In this document: positions 16,274-25,677 of the stretch, piece after piece
Layout: each line of letters starts with the position of its first letter
Numbering within the stretch: position 1 is the stretch's first letter
Assembly: GCA_964371195.1 (NCBI GenBank)
Contig: CAYJLD010000001.1
Location: forward strand, 1-64,000
Direction: 5' to 3'
Origin: CAYJAD01 sp964371195
Lineage (GTDB): Bacteria; Desulfobacterota; Desulfovibrionia; Desulfovibrionales; Desulfovibrionaceae
Length of the DNA stretch: 64,000 nucleotides
The notes under the pieces: model-generated
What the model saw: only the letters and a program-made list of their open reading frames with translations
Told to the model about the DNA's origin: nothing
The model's database searches: none
Translations under genes and position numbers: made by a program

Positions 16274-17365
16274 TTATTCTGTATAAGCATTTGTTATTTT
16301 AATTACATAATCAACTTCTTCATTGGACATAACGGGTGATATGGGTAGACTTACAACTGAGCTATGAATTTGCTCGGTTATGGGGAAGTTCATATCATTC
16401 CATTCTTCATATGCACCTTGTTTGTGAGGAGCTGTTGGATAATGTATGAGAGTTTGTATGCTATTGTCTGCTAAATATTGCATAAATTTTGTTCTATTTT
16501 GTACGCGCACAACAAATAGATGCCAAACGTGCGCTTTTTCATCATATGCATGTGGTAGGGTAACAAGCTTATTACGTATGTTTTCACGGTATTTTTTAGC
16601 AATGGCTTGCCGTTTTGCATTATCCTTATCCAAGCCTTTTAATTTTACATCTAATATGGCAGCTTGAATTTCATCAAGACGAGAATTAATGCCTTTATAA
16701 AGATGCTCATATCTTTTATGTGAGCCATAGTTTGCTATAGCTTTGAGTTTATTGTACAAAACTTCATCATTGGTGGTTATACCTCCACCATCACCAAGTG
16801 CGCCAAGGTTTTTGCCAGGATAAAATGAAAATGCCGAAACATGGCCGAGATTTCCCACGCGTTTGTCATCATAATATGCACCATGGGCTTGAGCAGAATC
16901 TTCTATGATTTTTAGATTATACTTGTTAGCCACTTCCCAAATCTTTTGCATTTTTGCGGCTTGGCCGTAAAGATGAACCACTATAATTGCTTTGGTGCGA
17001 GCAGTTATTTTTTCTTCAATTAAGTCAGGGTTTATGTTGTAGGTGTTTAGGTCTGGCTCTATTAAAACAGGAGTGCAGTTATTTTCCGAAATAGCCAAAA
17101 TGCTGGCGATATAGGTATTAGCCGGTACTATAATCTCATCACCAGCCTTAAACTCATAAGCTTTAATAATTAGATTTAGTGCATCAAGACCATTGGCAAC
17201 ACCTAAAGCAAACTTAGTGCCGCAAAAATTTGCAAAGTTAGCGCAAAACATTTCATTTTGTTTACCATTTAAGTACCAACCGCTGTCTAAAACTTCTTTA
17301 ATTCTAAGGTCCATTTCAGTGCGATAAGGTGCATTTACTGCATGTAAGCTTAAAAATTCAATCAT
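16274..17365 (-). CDS. DegT/DnrJ/EryC1 aminotransferase, FdtB-like
   Basis: A 363-residue PLP-dependent sugar aminotransferase. Features: GVANGLDALNLIIKAYEFKAGDEIIVPANTYIAS, IIEDSAQAHGAYY and the PLP lysine in FSFYPGKNLGALGDGGGITT, then the KRYEHLYKGINSRLDEIQAAIL region. These resemble enzymes such as FdtB/QdtB that aminate C3 of dTDP-3-keto-6-deoxyhexoses. The isomerase that would make that substrate (FdtA-like, 32116-32511) and RmlB are both in the locus. The gene overlaps the upstream DUF1796 gene by 4 bases (ATGA), showing tight coupling. C3 versus C4 amination is an inference. Confidence 0.88.
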   Translation of the reverse strand: MIEFLSLHAVNAPYRTEMDLRIKEVLDSGWYLNGKQNEMFCANFANFCGTKFALGVANGLDALNLIIKAYEFKAGDEIIVPANTYIASILAISENNCTPVLIEPDLNTYNINPDLIEEKITARTKAIIVVHLYGQAAKMQKIWEVANKYNLKIIEDSAQAHGAYYDDKRVGNLGHVSAFSFYPGKNLGALGDGGGITTNDEVLYNKLKAIANYGSHKRYEHLYKGINSRLDEIQAAILDVKLKGLDKDNAKRQAIAKKYRENIRNKLVTLPHAYDEKAHVWHLFVVRVQNRTKFMQYLADNSIQTLIHYPTAPHKQGAYEEWNDMNFPITEQIHSSVVSLPISPVMSNEEVDYVIKITNAYTE

Positions 17366-18180
17366 AGTTTCTCTCTTAAAAAATTCTTTATTATTCCATA
17401 TTTTTGACGCATTTTGCTGATGGCTTTAATACTAAAATTATAAGCAAGGCTTTTGTAGCTTATTAGGTTAAACTCCCAAAAAATTTGGATGATTTGAGGT
17501 ATATTGCCTTTGAATGCTTGAAATGCAGTGCTAAAGTCCACAGAGGAGTTATTTAAGTAAAATTTTGTGACATGCTCATTCAAGGTTTGAAATTTAAAAC
17601 TATCAAGGTCCATGCTATTGTCGTGTTGAATATAAAATAGATCTACCCTTGCCTTTGGAGAATAATCATTTAATATCTTAACTGCTTGGATAATATTTTC
17701 ATCTGTGTCTATGCTGCTTCTAACTATCCATACAAATAAAATACGTTCAGAGTTTTTAAAGGCATTTTGAAATCTATTAATTCTACGGTCATATTTTGCT
17801 TTTACATTATCATAGTCATCTTCAAATGAAACATCTACATGAAAATCGTGCTGAAAATTTAAATTTGTGATGGTATTTTTGTATCTAGTATAGGCTCGTT
17901 CTTCTTCTACTTCAGTTTCAACTTCAAAAGGTTCTAAAGATCCTTTATGCAACCAGTCTTGAAATTCACGGGCAATTAATTGTGCGCGATTAAGTAGTGG
18001 TGCGCCATCAATCCAGTCAAAGGGCATGCTTTTGTTTCTAAGGTAGGTGCTCGATAAATGACCGGCAGTTGCGCAATCTTCACCTAGGCTTATGACCATA
18101 TCATAAGTGAGATTACGCTTTTGTTTGTTTTTTGTGAGTAGTTTATGGATAATGTATTTAATATTGTTCATAGTTGTCAT
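17362..18180 (-). CDS. DUF1796-family putative cysteine peptidase
   Basis: A 272-residue protein whose centre-left segment MVISLGEDCATAGHLSS followed by SMPFDWIDGAPL is the hallmark of the DUF1796 family, annotated as papain-like with the cysteine in GEDCA. The middle carries NSERILFVWIVRSSIDTDENI and the end is basic. Members are commonly found in glycan biosynthesis clusters; whether they are peptidases, transferases or something else is not established. Here it sits between a CgeB-like glycosyltransferase (5 bases away) and the aminotransferase (4-base overlap), so a role in the same glycan is inferred. Confidence 0.65.
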   Translation of the reverse strand: MTTMNNIKYIIHKLLTKNKQKRNLTYDMVISLGEDCATAGHLSSTYLRNKSMPFDWIDGAPLLNRAQLIAREFQDWLHKGSLEPFEVETEVEEERAYTRYKNTITNLNFQHDFHVDVSFEDDYDNVKAKYDRRINRFQNAFKNSERILFVWIVRSSIDTDENIIQAVKILNDYSPKARVDLFYIQHDNSMDLDSFKFQTLNEHVTKFYLNNSSVDFSTAFQAFKGNIPQIIQIFWEFNLISYKSLAYNFSIKAISKMRQKYGIIKNFLREKL

Positions 18181-18185
18181 AATAA

Positions 18186-19562
18186 TTACTTAAGTGCATT
18201 CTTTATTTTGTATAATATGGGGTATAGCTTGTGGTAAAAAATTACTTTTTTTACAATGCGTTTTAGCAAAGTATAATATTTGCTACTCTTTACATTTTTC
18301 ACAGCTTGGCTTTGCCTTATCGCTCGTAAACCAACATATTTAGGTCGAAGTATTTTAATACTGCCGTTTAGGTTATGCAATAGTTTTAAACCCATAATTT
18401 CTTGAATTTCTGCTAATCTAACATCCCAAGTAAATCTTTGGGCTACAATTTCATGTGATTTTGCCACAATATCATGACGTAAATTTTCTTCTTGCAGCAA
18501 CTTCATACAAAGCTGTCTTGCCTCATAAGAATTCGAATACATAGGTATTTTATAGTCACCAAATATGTTTTTAACGGAAATGGAATATTCAGAAAGTATG
18601 CATCCATTGCTAGCCATAATGTCAGGCACACGCCATGAAGTGTCATCGGCACATTGAGGATGCATGGAATTTAAGCAAATTTTGGAGGAATTATATATGT
18701 CTTGATTATGCTTTGCAGTGTAGACTATTCTATCATCAAAAGCAGCGGCCAGTGATGGGTAAACATTAACTAGTTCATTCCAGCCTTGCCCATATAGGGT
18801 TAGGCCTAAGTCGGATAAGGCAAAAACTTCGCTAACTCTTTTTTCTGCTGCCATGTAGGACTCAATATAAAGCCCTTTGTTAAGCATTTGCGATGTGAAC
18901 TCATTTAGCCGTGATGCATTGGGACTTGGTATATAGTCTTTATCATAATGTGATTTCTTTTTTTCAATTAAAGCTTCAAGAAAAATTCTTTTTTCTGCCT
19001 TTGATAGAGCTAAAATAGAGTTACCGTGGTGCGGGTTTACCGAAAATTTTGTGCCAATAAAGGATATATTTTTATCTTGAGCTATATTTTCTGGCTTAAT
19101 ACTTGTGGCAGGTTCGGCCACGTGAATTTGACTAGGTAAAACATTTGGAAAGTAAGCTTTTATATTTTTAATACTTGGCTTACCAAAACAGAAAAATGTA
19201 AACCTATCAACATTTTCTTTTATGACATCTAGTTGATTCCATCTATCGCAAAGGTCGGCATTCCAAATAATAAATGGGCAGTTGGTGATGTTTAGTAGCT
19301 TATTATATACTGCATGGTTAAACGATATTATAAGCTCAGGATTAAATGTAATAATGTCTTGTCTTAGCTGCTCTTCATCAATATCTTTTTGTAATGTATT
19401 TTGTGACATGAAGGCATATAAATTAAATTCATGAGGGATGAAGACCAAAACTTCATTGCCATGTGCTTTAAGAGCATCTAGGAACTGCTCATAAAAACAC
19501 GGTAATTTATATTCGCCTTCATGCCATATGGCATTGGAAACACATATTAAAATTCTTGCCAT
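18186..19562 (-). CDS. CgeB-like glycosyltransferase
   Basis: A 458-residue protein of the CgeB / Glyco_trans_1_2 type. The N-terminal domain starts MARILICVSNAIWHEGEY. LIISFNHAVYN and FIIWNADLCDRW lie near 105-135, and ISFIGTKFS follows. The C-terminal donor domain carries KICLNSMHPQCADDTSWRVPDIMASNGCILSEYS and RFTWDVRLAEI. It abuts the downstream-numbered large glycosyltransferase without a gap (stop at one base, start at the next), so they are coupled. A second protein of the same type is encoded at 26124-27398. Substrate unknown. Confidence 0.75.
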   Translation of the reverse strand: MARILICVSNAIWHEGEYKLPCFYEQFLDALKAHGNEVLVFIPHEFNLYAFMSQNTLQKDIDEEQLRQDIITFNPELIISFNHAVYNKLLNITNCPFIIWNADLCDRWNQLDVIKENVDRFTFFCFGKPSIKNIKAYFPNVLPSQIHVAEPATSIKPENIAQDKNISFIGTKFSVNPHHGNSILALSKAEKRIFLEALIEKKKSHYDKDYIPSPNASRLNEFTSQMLNKGLYIESYMAAEKRVSEVFALSDLGLTLYGQGWNELVNVYPSLAAAFDDRIVYTAKHNQDIYNSSKICLNSMHPQCADDTSWRVPDIMASNGCILSEYSISVKNIFGDYKIPMYSNSYEARQLCMKLLQEENLRHDIVAKSHEIVAQRFTWDVRLAEIQEIMGLKLLHNLNGSIKILRPKYVGLRAIRQSQAVKNVKSSKYYTLLKRIVKKVIFYHKLYPILYKIKNALK

Positions 19563-21839
19563 TTAATTACCCTTAAGTTTCACTACAAATTGTTTTACTC
19601 TACGCAAGAAAAATAATTCAATGGCAAGCTGCCTTGATAGGTGATAAATTCTTGAGAGCTTATTTTTTAGTCTTGATCCTGCACTTAAATGTGGCTCTGG
19701 ATTATGAATTTCTAATGGCATGGGAGGGAAGAAATATGGGTCTTGGCTTATATCAACAACATGAGTATCCCAACAAAATACTTGTGGTATGTCATTGGTA
19801 AACTGCTTTTCTTGACGTAAAAAATCTGCTAATATTTCAATATTATTGTTTTTATGAAAGTGTTCTTTACCTTTAGCCGAAAGGTGCAAAAGTTTTTCCT
19901 TTGTAAGGTTTTGTATTTGCGTTAAAAACTCTTGATGATTAGACCAATATAAGGCTTCTGGGTAAACAAAATCACAGCAGGTTAGAATTTTATCCCCTCT
20001 ATAGCAAATAAGTGGTATACCAGCAGAAAATATACTAATAAGAGTTTTAGCACTAGACTTTGGAAAGGAGCTAATAAATAAGTCTACATTTTTATGTAGC
20101 ATGTCCTGGCATAAATTATCTGCCCAGCTAATATGTACGAAGGTATTTTTATCTAATTGATTGTTTTCTAGTGCAGTATGGATTTCGCTTAATTTATCTT
20201 CATCGATGGGACCATAATGATAATGAACGCCTTGTGTGGTTTTTAATAATGCAACTATAAACTCACTGTAATCTAACTCATTATTATTGAATTTATAAAA
20301 TCTGGCCGATGCAGTTGCGGTTATTAAATTCTCATGTTTGTTTAATGGTATATATTCACCACCTACTTCGGCAGCCTTTCCAAAAACTGGAATGTAAACA
20401 GCCTTTTTGGCATATGAATTGTTTAATAGCCTATACTGAGCAGGGGTTTTAGTAATATAAGAGTCTACGGAGCTATTATCTAATGCAAGGACAAAACCAT
20501 GGTCAATGGAAAAAACTGTAATGTTTTTATAGATACCTTGCTGAATAAGGGCTGCATTATAAGTGAAATGATGTCCGGCATAATGGTATACTTTGCTAAT
20601 ATTATAATCTAAGAACATATCAAAGAGGCATTTTAACTTAGCATCACCTTGTTCTTTACAAAATAATAACTTCACATGTGCATAGCTTGCAAAATCAGCT
20701 TGAATTTGAGCAGATAAGCCTTCTTTACTAGTGATTTCAGAAAAAATTACATAAACATTTTTATCAGAGTTTAATTGTATAAGTTCATGTATTTCTTTGT
20801 AAATACCGCCGCCTGTATTATTTAACATGGCAACTGAAATAGCTATATTGTCATTTGGTTCTATTTTATTTAGTGGAGAAAGTCCTCTTAAATTTAGCTC
20901 GATACGCCCAAGGCTTTCGGTAAAGCTATCCATAAATTCCGATTTATAGGTGCGTAAAAAAACAAAGTCTTCATTTTGAAAGGCATAAGTTAGGGACATT
21001 TGTCGAAGGTGCTTAAAGCATTGCTCAAAAGTTAGGGTCTTTAGTGCAACAAAGCCTGGCTTGTTACTTAATGCGCTTGTATCATAAATGCGTTTATTAA
21101 ATAACTCTTTTTCCTCTTTAGATGAGCAAAAATCAGCGCACTTTTTCCAAAATGTATTGTTCATCTCCATTTGAGCTCGCTCGGATAAGGTGGACCAAAT
21201 ACCTTCATTATTATATCTATATACTGAGCCAATAAAATTCAAAAATTTAACTTTACCTTGTGTGTAGTTTAAGACAATGAATGTTCTTGCCATGTCACCA
21301 CGGACTTGGTCAAAGAAAGGAGAAATTTTTTCTTTGAAAATATTGCGATACATAAAGGTTGATGTGTGGGCGTAGAACTTACCCAAGATGAAATCAGAGT
21401 AAGAAAATTCGCATTCTTGATCAAACAAAGCGGGGTTATGTAGGATGTACTGATTATCATGTAAGGTTAAATATTTATGGCACACAGCACAATATTTTTT
21501 CTTTTTATCATAATCCAAGAAGTCTACTTGCTTTTGAAGCTTATTTTTAACAGTGTAAAAATCATCCCCATCTAAAACAGTAAAATAATCACCTTGCGCT
21601 TGCTTTAGGGCGTGAACAAATGTGGGACCATTGCCCATATTCTTAGGATTAGAAAATACTTTAACTTGTATATATTGCGTGGCGTAATCATTTAATATGT
21701 TAAGGGTATTATCTGTGGACGCATCATCTATACAAATAATTTCATATTCAAAGTTAACATCTTGCATTAACACAGAGTCAAGTGCTGTGTGAATGGTTTG
21801 CTCCACATTGTACAAAGGCATAATAATAGATAATTTCAT
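19563..21839 (-). CDS. Two-domain glycosyltransferase (GT2 + GT-B), copy A
   Basis: A 758-residue protein. The N-terminal ~240 residues are a family-2 domain: LSIIMPLYNVEQTIHTALDS, IICIDDASTDNTLNILN and DYFTVLDGDDFYTVKNKLQK with the DGDD metal motif. A linker of ~90 residues follows. From ~330 onward a second GT-B-like domain begins with NIAISVAMLNNTGGGIYKEI and continues through HYAGHHFTYNAALIQQGI, FSIDHGFVLALDNSSVD and VDLFISSFPKSSAKTLISIFSAGIPLICYRG. Its closest visible relative is the neighbouring gene at 21878-24187, and the two are clear tandem duplicates. It probably adds two sugars or one sugar plus a modification. Confidence 0.8.
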   Translation of the reverse strand: MKLSIIMPLYNVEQTIHTALDSVLMQDVNFEYEIICIDDASTDNTLNILNDYATQYIQVKVFSNPKNMGNGPTFVHALKQAQGDYFTVLDGDDFYTVKNKLQKQVDFLDYDKKKKYCAVCHKYLTLHDNQYILHNPALFDQECEFSYSDFILGKFYAHTSTFMYRNIFKEKISPFFDQVRGDMARTFIVLNYTQGKVKFLNFIGSVYRYNNEGIWSTLSERAQMEMNNTFWKKCADFCSSKEEKELFNKRIYDTSALSNKPGFVALKTLTFEQCFKHLRQMSLTYAFQNEDFVFLRTYKSEFMDSFTESLGRIELNLRGLSPLNKIEPNDNIAISVAMLNNTGGGIYKEIHELIQLNSDKNVYVIFSEITSKEGLSAQIQADFASYAHVKLLFCKEQGDAKLKCLFDMFLDYNISKVYHYAGHHFTYNAALIQQGIYKNITVFSIDHGFVLALDNSSVDSYITKTPAQYRLLNNSYAKKAVYIPVFGKAAEVGGEYIPLNKHENLITATASARFYKFNNNELDYSEFIVALLKTTQGVHYHYGPIDEDKLSEIHTALENNQLDKNTFVHISWADNLCQDMLHKNVDLFISSFPKSSAKTLISIFSAGIPLICYRGDKILTCCDFVYPEALYWSNHQEFLTQIQNLTKEKLLHLSAKGKEHFHKNNNIEILADFLRQEKQFTNDIPQVFCWDTHVVDISQDPYFFPPMPLEIHNPEPHLSAGSRLKNKLSRIYHLSRQLAIELFFLRRVKQFVVKLKGN

Positions 21840-21877
21840 AAATAACCTATAAGCTGTATATATTTTTATTAACCAAA

Positions 21878-24187
21878 CTACTTGTAAAACCCTTTAATAA
21901 TATTTTTTACTTTGGCAATGAAAAATATTTCATGAGTTAATTGAGCTGAAAGATTATAGATACGCGCAAGCTTAGTTTTAATCTTTATTAATTTACTTTG
22001 TTCAGTAAGTACTGGTGCGCTGTCATCTTTACGTCTTTCACCTTCATCCCTTGGTGGTATAAGTAGTGGGAAAAAGTATGGGTCGTGGCTTACATCAATT
22101 ATCTCTGTATCGCTACAATAAACATGCGGTATGTCATTAGTAAACTGCTTTTCTTGATATAAAAAATCTGCTAACAATTCAATATTATTATTTTTATGAA
22201 AGTACTCTTTACCTTTAACTGAGAGGAATAAAAGTTTTTCTTTCGTTAAGCCTTGAATTTGCGCTAAAAATTCTTGATGACTAGTCCAAAATAAAGCCTC
22301 AGGGTACACAAAGTCAATGCAACTCGCAAGAGTTTGTCCTCTGTAGCAAATGATTGGAATACCATGTGAAAAAACACTAAGAAGAGTTTTGCCGCTGCCT
22401 AGTGGGAAGGAGCTGATAAACAAGTCAACATTACTATTAAGTAAGTCCTGACAAAGATTTTGTGCCCACTCTATGTGTACAAAGGAGTCAGAAGAAATAT
22501 GATTATTCTCTAACTCAATATATATTTTATTTTTTGATTCTTCATCAATGGGACCATAGTGAATGTGTTTGCCACCAGTTTTTTTTAATAAGGCAATAAT
22601 GAAGTTTATATAGTTGATTTCATTATTGTTAAATTTATAAAACCTAGCAGCAGCAGTCGCTGTAATTAAAAACTCATGATTATTAAAGGGCACATATTGC
22701 CCTTCAATACAAATTTCTTTTGCGGCAATAGGTATATATATGACTTTATTTTTGTAGTTATTATGTAGTAGTTTATATTGGGCTGGTGTTTTAGTAATAT
22801 AATTATCCACCGAGCTATTATCTAAGGCTAGGGCAAAACCATGGTCGATGGAAAACAATATTATGTTTTTATAAATACCTTGCTGAATAAGGGCTGCATT
22901 ATATGGAAAATTATGCCCAGCATAGTGATAAACTTTGCTTATATTATAGGTTAAAAATAAGTCAAAAAGGCATTTTAATTTATGTGCGCCTTGCTCTTTG
23001 CAAAAAAGTAGTTTTACATGCTTATATGCTGCAAAATCTTTTATAATTTGTTCTGGCAAGTTATCTTCATTAGTAATTTCAGAAAAAATTATAAAAATAT
23101 TTTTATGGGCATTAATTTCAATAAGCTCATGGATTTCTCGGTAAATACCGCCACCGGTGTTATTTAACATAGCAATAGAAATGGCAATATTATCATTTTC
23201 AACTATCGTCTTAAGTGGTGAAAGTTCACGTGAATTAAGTTCAATGCGCCCAAGGCTTTCAATTAGGCTATCTAAAAACTCAGACTTATATGTTCGATGA
23301 AAAGCAAAATCTCTATGCTTGAAAGCAAAATTTGATGCAATGTTTTTGACGAATTTAAATAGCTGGCTAACGCACCAAGATTCAAGTGCTTTTTCTTGGG
23401 GCTGGCTATTACCTTTTAGTTTATTCGTTTTTCTTGCCCATAATTTCTTTTCTATGTGTGAAAAACAAAAGTCAATATATAGTTTAGTATTTTTTATATT
23501 AAGTGCAATTTGTGCACTTCTATCAAGGGATGTCCAAATTCCAGAACTATTGTGCCTATATACTGATCCAACAAAGTTTAAGTATCGTACCTTGCCTTGC
23601 GTAAAGTGCAATACAAGGAAAGTCCTTGGTGTTTCTCCAGTATTTAAATGAAAAAAGTCAGGAACATGATGTTTAAAAATATTTCTATACATCATGCTTG
23701 AGGTGTGAGCATAAAACATATTAGATAGTAAGTCTGAGTAGTAAAAATCTTTCTCATTTATAAAGAGAGCATAGTCTTTGGCAATGGTATTATCTTCATA
23801 AAGTCTTAAATATTTATGACAAACTGCACAATACTCATTTTTTATATCCGAGTCTAAAAAATCAACTTGTTTTTGTAATTTGTTTTTTACAGTATAAAAG
23901 TCATCACCATCTAGGACTATAAAATAATCCCCACTAGCTTCTTTAAGCCCACGTGCAAATGTACGCCCATTACCGATATTTTGCTCATTGGTAAAAACTT
24001 TTATATGGGCAAACTTTTGGGCATAGTTGTTTAGAATATTTAGTGTGCTATCAGTGGATGCATCATTAATGCAGATAATTTCATATGAAAAATCAACATC
24101 TTGCATTAGGATGGAGTCTAGGGCAATGCTTAATGTCTCTTCTACATTATAAAGAGGCATTATGATTGAAAGTTTTATGGAACACAT
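21878..24187 (-). CDS. Two-domain glycosyltransferase (GT2 + GT-B), copy B
   Basis: A 769-residue paralogue of the adjacent gene at 19563-21839, with the same order of motifs: LSIIMPLYNVEETLSIALDS, IICINDASTDSTLNILNN, DYFIVLDGDDFYTVKNKLQK, then NIAISIAMLNNTGGGIYREI, HYAGHNFPYNAALIQQGI, FSIDHGFALALDNSSVDN and VDLFISSFPLGSGKTLLSVFSHGIPIICYRG. Long stretches are identical while linkers differ, which fits a duplication followed by specialisation. A 38-base gap separates the copies. Near the C-terminus it has an extra charged insert (PPRDEGERRKDD). Donor sugars are unknown. Confidence 0.8.
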   Translation of the reverse strand: MCSIKLSIIMPLYNVEETLSIALDSILMQDVDFSYEIICINDASTDSTLNILNNYAQKFAHIKVFTNEQNIGNGRTFARGLKEASGDYFIVLDGDDFYTVKNKLQKQVDFLDSDIKNEYCAVCHKYLRLYEDNTIAKDYALFINEKDFYYSDLLSNMFYAHTSSMMYRNIFKHHVPDFFHLNTGETPRTFLVLHFTQGKVRYLNFVGSVYRHNSSGIWTSLDRSAQIALNIKNTKLYIDFCFSHIEKKLWARKTNKLKGNSQPQEKALESWCVSQLFKFVKNIASNFAFKHRDFAFHRTYKSEFLDSLIESLGRIELNSRELSPLKTIVENDNIAISIAMLNNTGGGIYREIHELIEINAHKNIFIIFSEITNEDNLPEQIIKDFAAYKHVKLLFCKEQGAHKLKCLFDLFLTYNISKVYHYAGHNFPYNAALIQQGIYKNIILFSIDHGFALALDNSSVDNYITKTPAQYKLLHNNYKNKVIYIPIAAKEICIEGQYVPFNNHEFLITATAAARFYKFNNNEINYINFIIALLKKTGGKHIHYGPIDEESKNKIYIELENNHISSDSFVHIEWAQNLCQDLLNSNVDLFISSFPLGSGKTLLSVFSHGIPIICYRGQTLASCIDFVYPEALFWTSHQEFLAQIQGLTKEKLLFLSVKGKEYFHKNNNIELLADFLYQEKQFTNDIPHVYCSDTEIIDVSHDPYFFPLLIPPRDEGERRKDDSAPVLTEQSKLIKIKTKLARIYNLSAQLTHEIFFIAKVKNIIKGFYK

Positions 24188-24205
24188 ACTTGATTAATAT
24201 TTAAC

Positions 24206-24712
24206 CTATTCAATGAAAAATTTGCTTATTTTACTATAATAATCATGCTTTGTGCATTCAAAGAAATAGTCCAGATCATTTTCATCTATTTGCACAGCAC
24301 CAACTAATTTGTGATAACTTAAGACCTTACTGTTGTTCTTGCGTACATCAAAGTGGCATTTTTCAAAGCCCAACTCTTCAAAGCCAAATTTTCTCACTAA
24401 ATAGTCGGCTTCCATGACTTCATGAAGTACTACGTCATCAATCATGATCCAGCTACCAATGCAAAAGCTGTCTTTTCTTAAGTCGTATATGCGATATGTT
24501 CCAATGCGTGTATTCTCATTGTTTTCTATAATAAAGTAGTATTCATCATTTTTTAGGAGAGCATTTTGTATGTACACTTCTTGTTTTTCAAGATTATATT
24601 CTGTTTTATTCAAATATTTAGATTTTACAGGGTCGCAACGTAAGGATAAAATAAATTTTGCATCATCTACCCTTACTGTGCGCAGGGTAACGTATTTTCC
24701 AACAAGTAGCAT
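24206..24712 (-). CDS. GNAT-family N-acetyltransferase
   Basis: About 168 residues from the ATG at 24712, which has GGAAG eight bases upstream; a longer frame starts with GTG at 24727. MLLVGKYVTLRTVRVDDAKFILSLRCDP is the typical opening of RimJ/PseH-like GNAT enzymes. RIGTYRIYDLRKDSFCIGSWIM gives the central strands and FGFEELGFEKCHFDVRKNNSKVLSYHKLVGA the acetyl-CoA region. In this setting it probably acylates an amino-sugar nucleotide, or receives acyl groups from the neighbouring ACP. The start overlaps the SDR stop codon region, so the genes are coupled. Substrate unproven. Confidence 0.75.
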   Translation of the reverse strand: MLLVGKYVTLRTVRVDDAKFILSLRCDPVKSKYLNKTEYNLEKQEVYIQNALLKNDEYYFIIENNENTRIGTYRIYDLRKDSFCIGSWIMIDDVVLHEVMEADYLVRKFGFEELGFEKCHFDVRKNNSKVLSYHKLVGAVQIDENDLDYFFECTKHDYYSKISKFFIE

Positions 24713-24713
24713 G

Positions 24714-25454
24714 TTAAACACTTCCACAATCTAAAATATAGTTTTGGCATGTAAGCCATTTTGCATCCTGTGAAAGCAAGTAGATAATAAAAGAAGAAAT
24801 GTTTTCAACCTTTCCAATACCAAATGGGTAGTCAGCATCACAATTACCTCTCACTTCAGATGCTATCTCAGACATTGGTGTAGCAACTTCTGAAGGAGAT
24901 ATTGTATTTACACGTATTTTCATGGAAGCTAGTTCTCGCCCCATTGTCTTAAAAGCAGTATTAGCTGCAGCCTTTGACGCTGCGTAGGAAAGTAGTCCCA
25001 TTTCACAACTAAGACTGCTTATTGAAGACACAAAAATAATAGAAGAATCTTCGCGTACATGTACTCTTTTATCGGCAAATCCTTTTGCCAGCATGAGTGG
25101 AGAAAAGCAGTTGATGTTAAACATTGTTTGTAAGTCATCATAGCTTAGCATGCGCAGAGGTTGAAATTGTATGATCCCTGCACAGCAAATTAAGGCTTTA
25201 AATGGTGGGTATTTATCGCGTAAAGATAAAATATATTGAGGTAACTTGTCGATGTTTTTTGAGAGATCAGCAACTTCACTATAAAAATTTTCTTTCAATG
25301 GACAAAGTTGTCTTGTTTGCTCTAATGTTTCGAGATTACGACCAATACCAATCACATTTGCCCCTTCGGCATTAAGTTTAATGGCTGTATCTCTTCCTAT
25401 ACCTGAGCTAGCACCTGTGACGATTATATAGTCGCTCTGCGTAAAGGCTTGCAT
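24714..25454 (-). CDS. SDR oxidoreductase, FabG-like
   Basis: A 246-residue classical short-chain dehydrogenase. TGASSGIGRDTAIKL binds NAD(P), NxAG appears as CCAGIIQFQPL, the catalytic serine lies in VSSISSLSCEMG and YxxxK is YAASKAAANTAF. It starts one base after the stop of the acyl carrier protein gene (25456-25677) and overlaps the acetyltransferase. Being wedged between an ACP and an acyltransferase, it is a good candidate for reducing a 3-ketoacyl-ACP, although a sugar or alcohol substrate is possible. Confidence 0.85.
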   Translation of the reverse strand: MQAFTQSDYIIVTGASSGIGRDTAIKLNAEGANVIGIGRNLETLEQTRQLCPLKENFYSEVADLSKNIDKLPQYILSLRDKYPPFKALICCAGIIQFQPLRMLSYDDLQTMFNINCFSPLMLAKGFADKRVHVREDSSIIFVSSISSLSCEMGLLSYAASKAAANTAFKTMGRELASMKIRVNTISPSEVATPMSEIASEVRGNCDADYPFGIGKVENISSFIIYLLSQDAKWLTCQNYILDCGSV

Positions 25455-25455
25455 G

Positions 25456-25677
25456 TTATAAATTGGCCTTTTTTAAAATATCAGTTACAGTTTTGAACTG
25501 CTGTACTTCATTAATTCCTAAAGCTATATTAAATTCTTTATCAAAGAAAGATATTAAGGCCATTTTAGCTAAGGAATCCCAATCTTCAAGATTAAAAAGT
25601 TCATCATTTTCCGAAACGATAGAAAGTGATTGTAGTATTTCAGTAGAAAATACTTGCAAGAACTTTTCTTTTGTCAT
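25456..25677 (-). CDS. Acyl carrier protein A
   Basis: A 73-residue acidic helical protein starting MTKEKFLQVFSTEIL. The phosphopantetheine serine is in LEDWDSLAKMALISFF, followed by the third and fourth helices (EFNIALGINEVQQFKTVTDILK). A GAGG site lies just upstream of the ATG. It resembles the second ACP at 30844-31068 more than the housekeeping AcpP (WDS instead of GADSLD). It heads the transcription unit ACP-SDR-GNAT, with a 446-base non-coding stretch upstream that probably holds its promoter. Confidence 0.85.
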   Translation of the reverse strand: MTKEKFLQVFSTEILQSLSIVSENDELFNLEDWDSLAKMALISFFDKEFNIALGINEVQQFKTVTDILKKANL

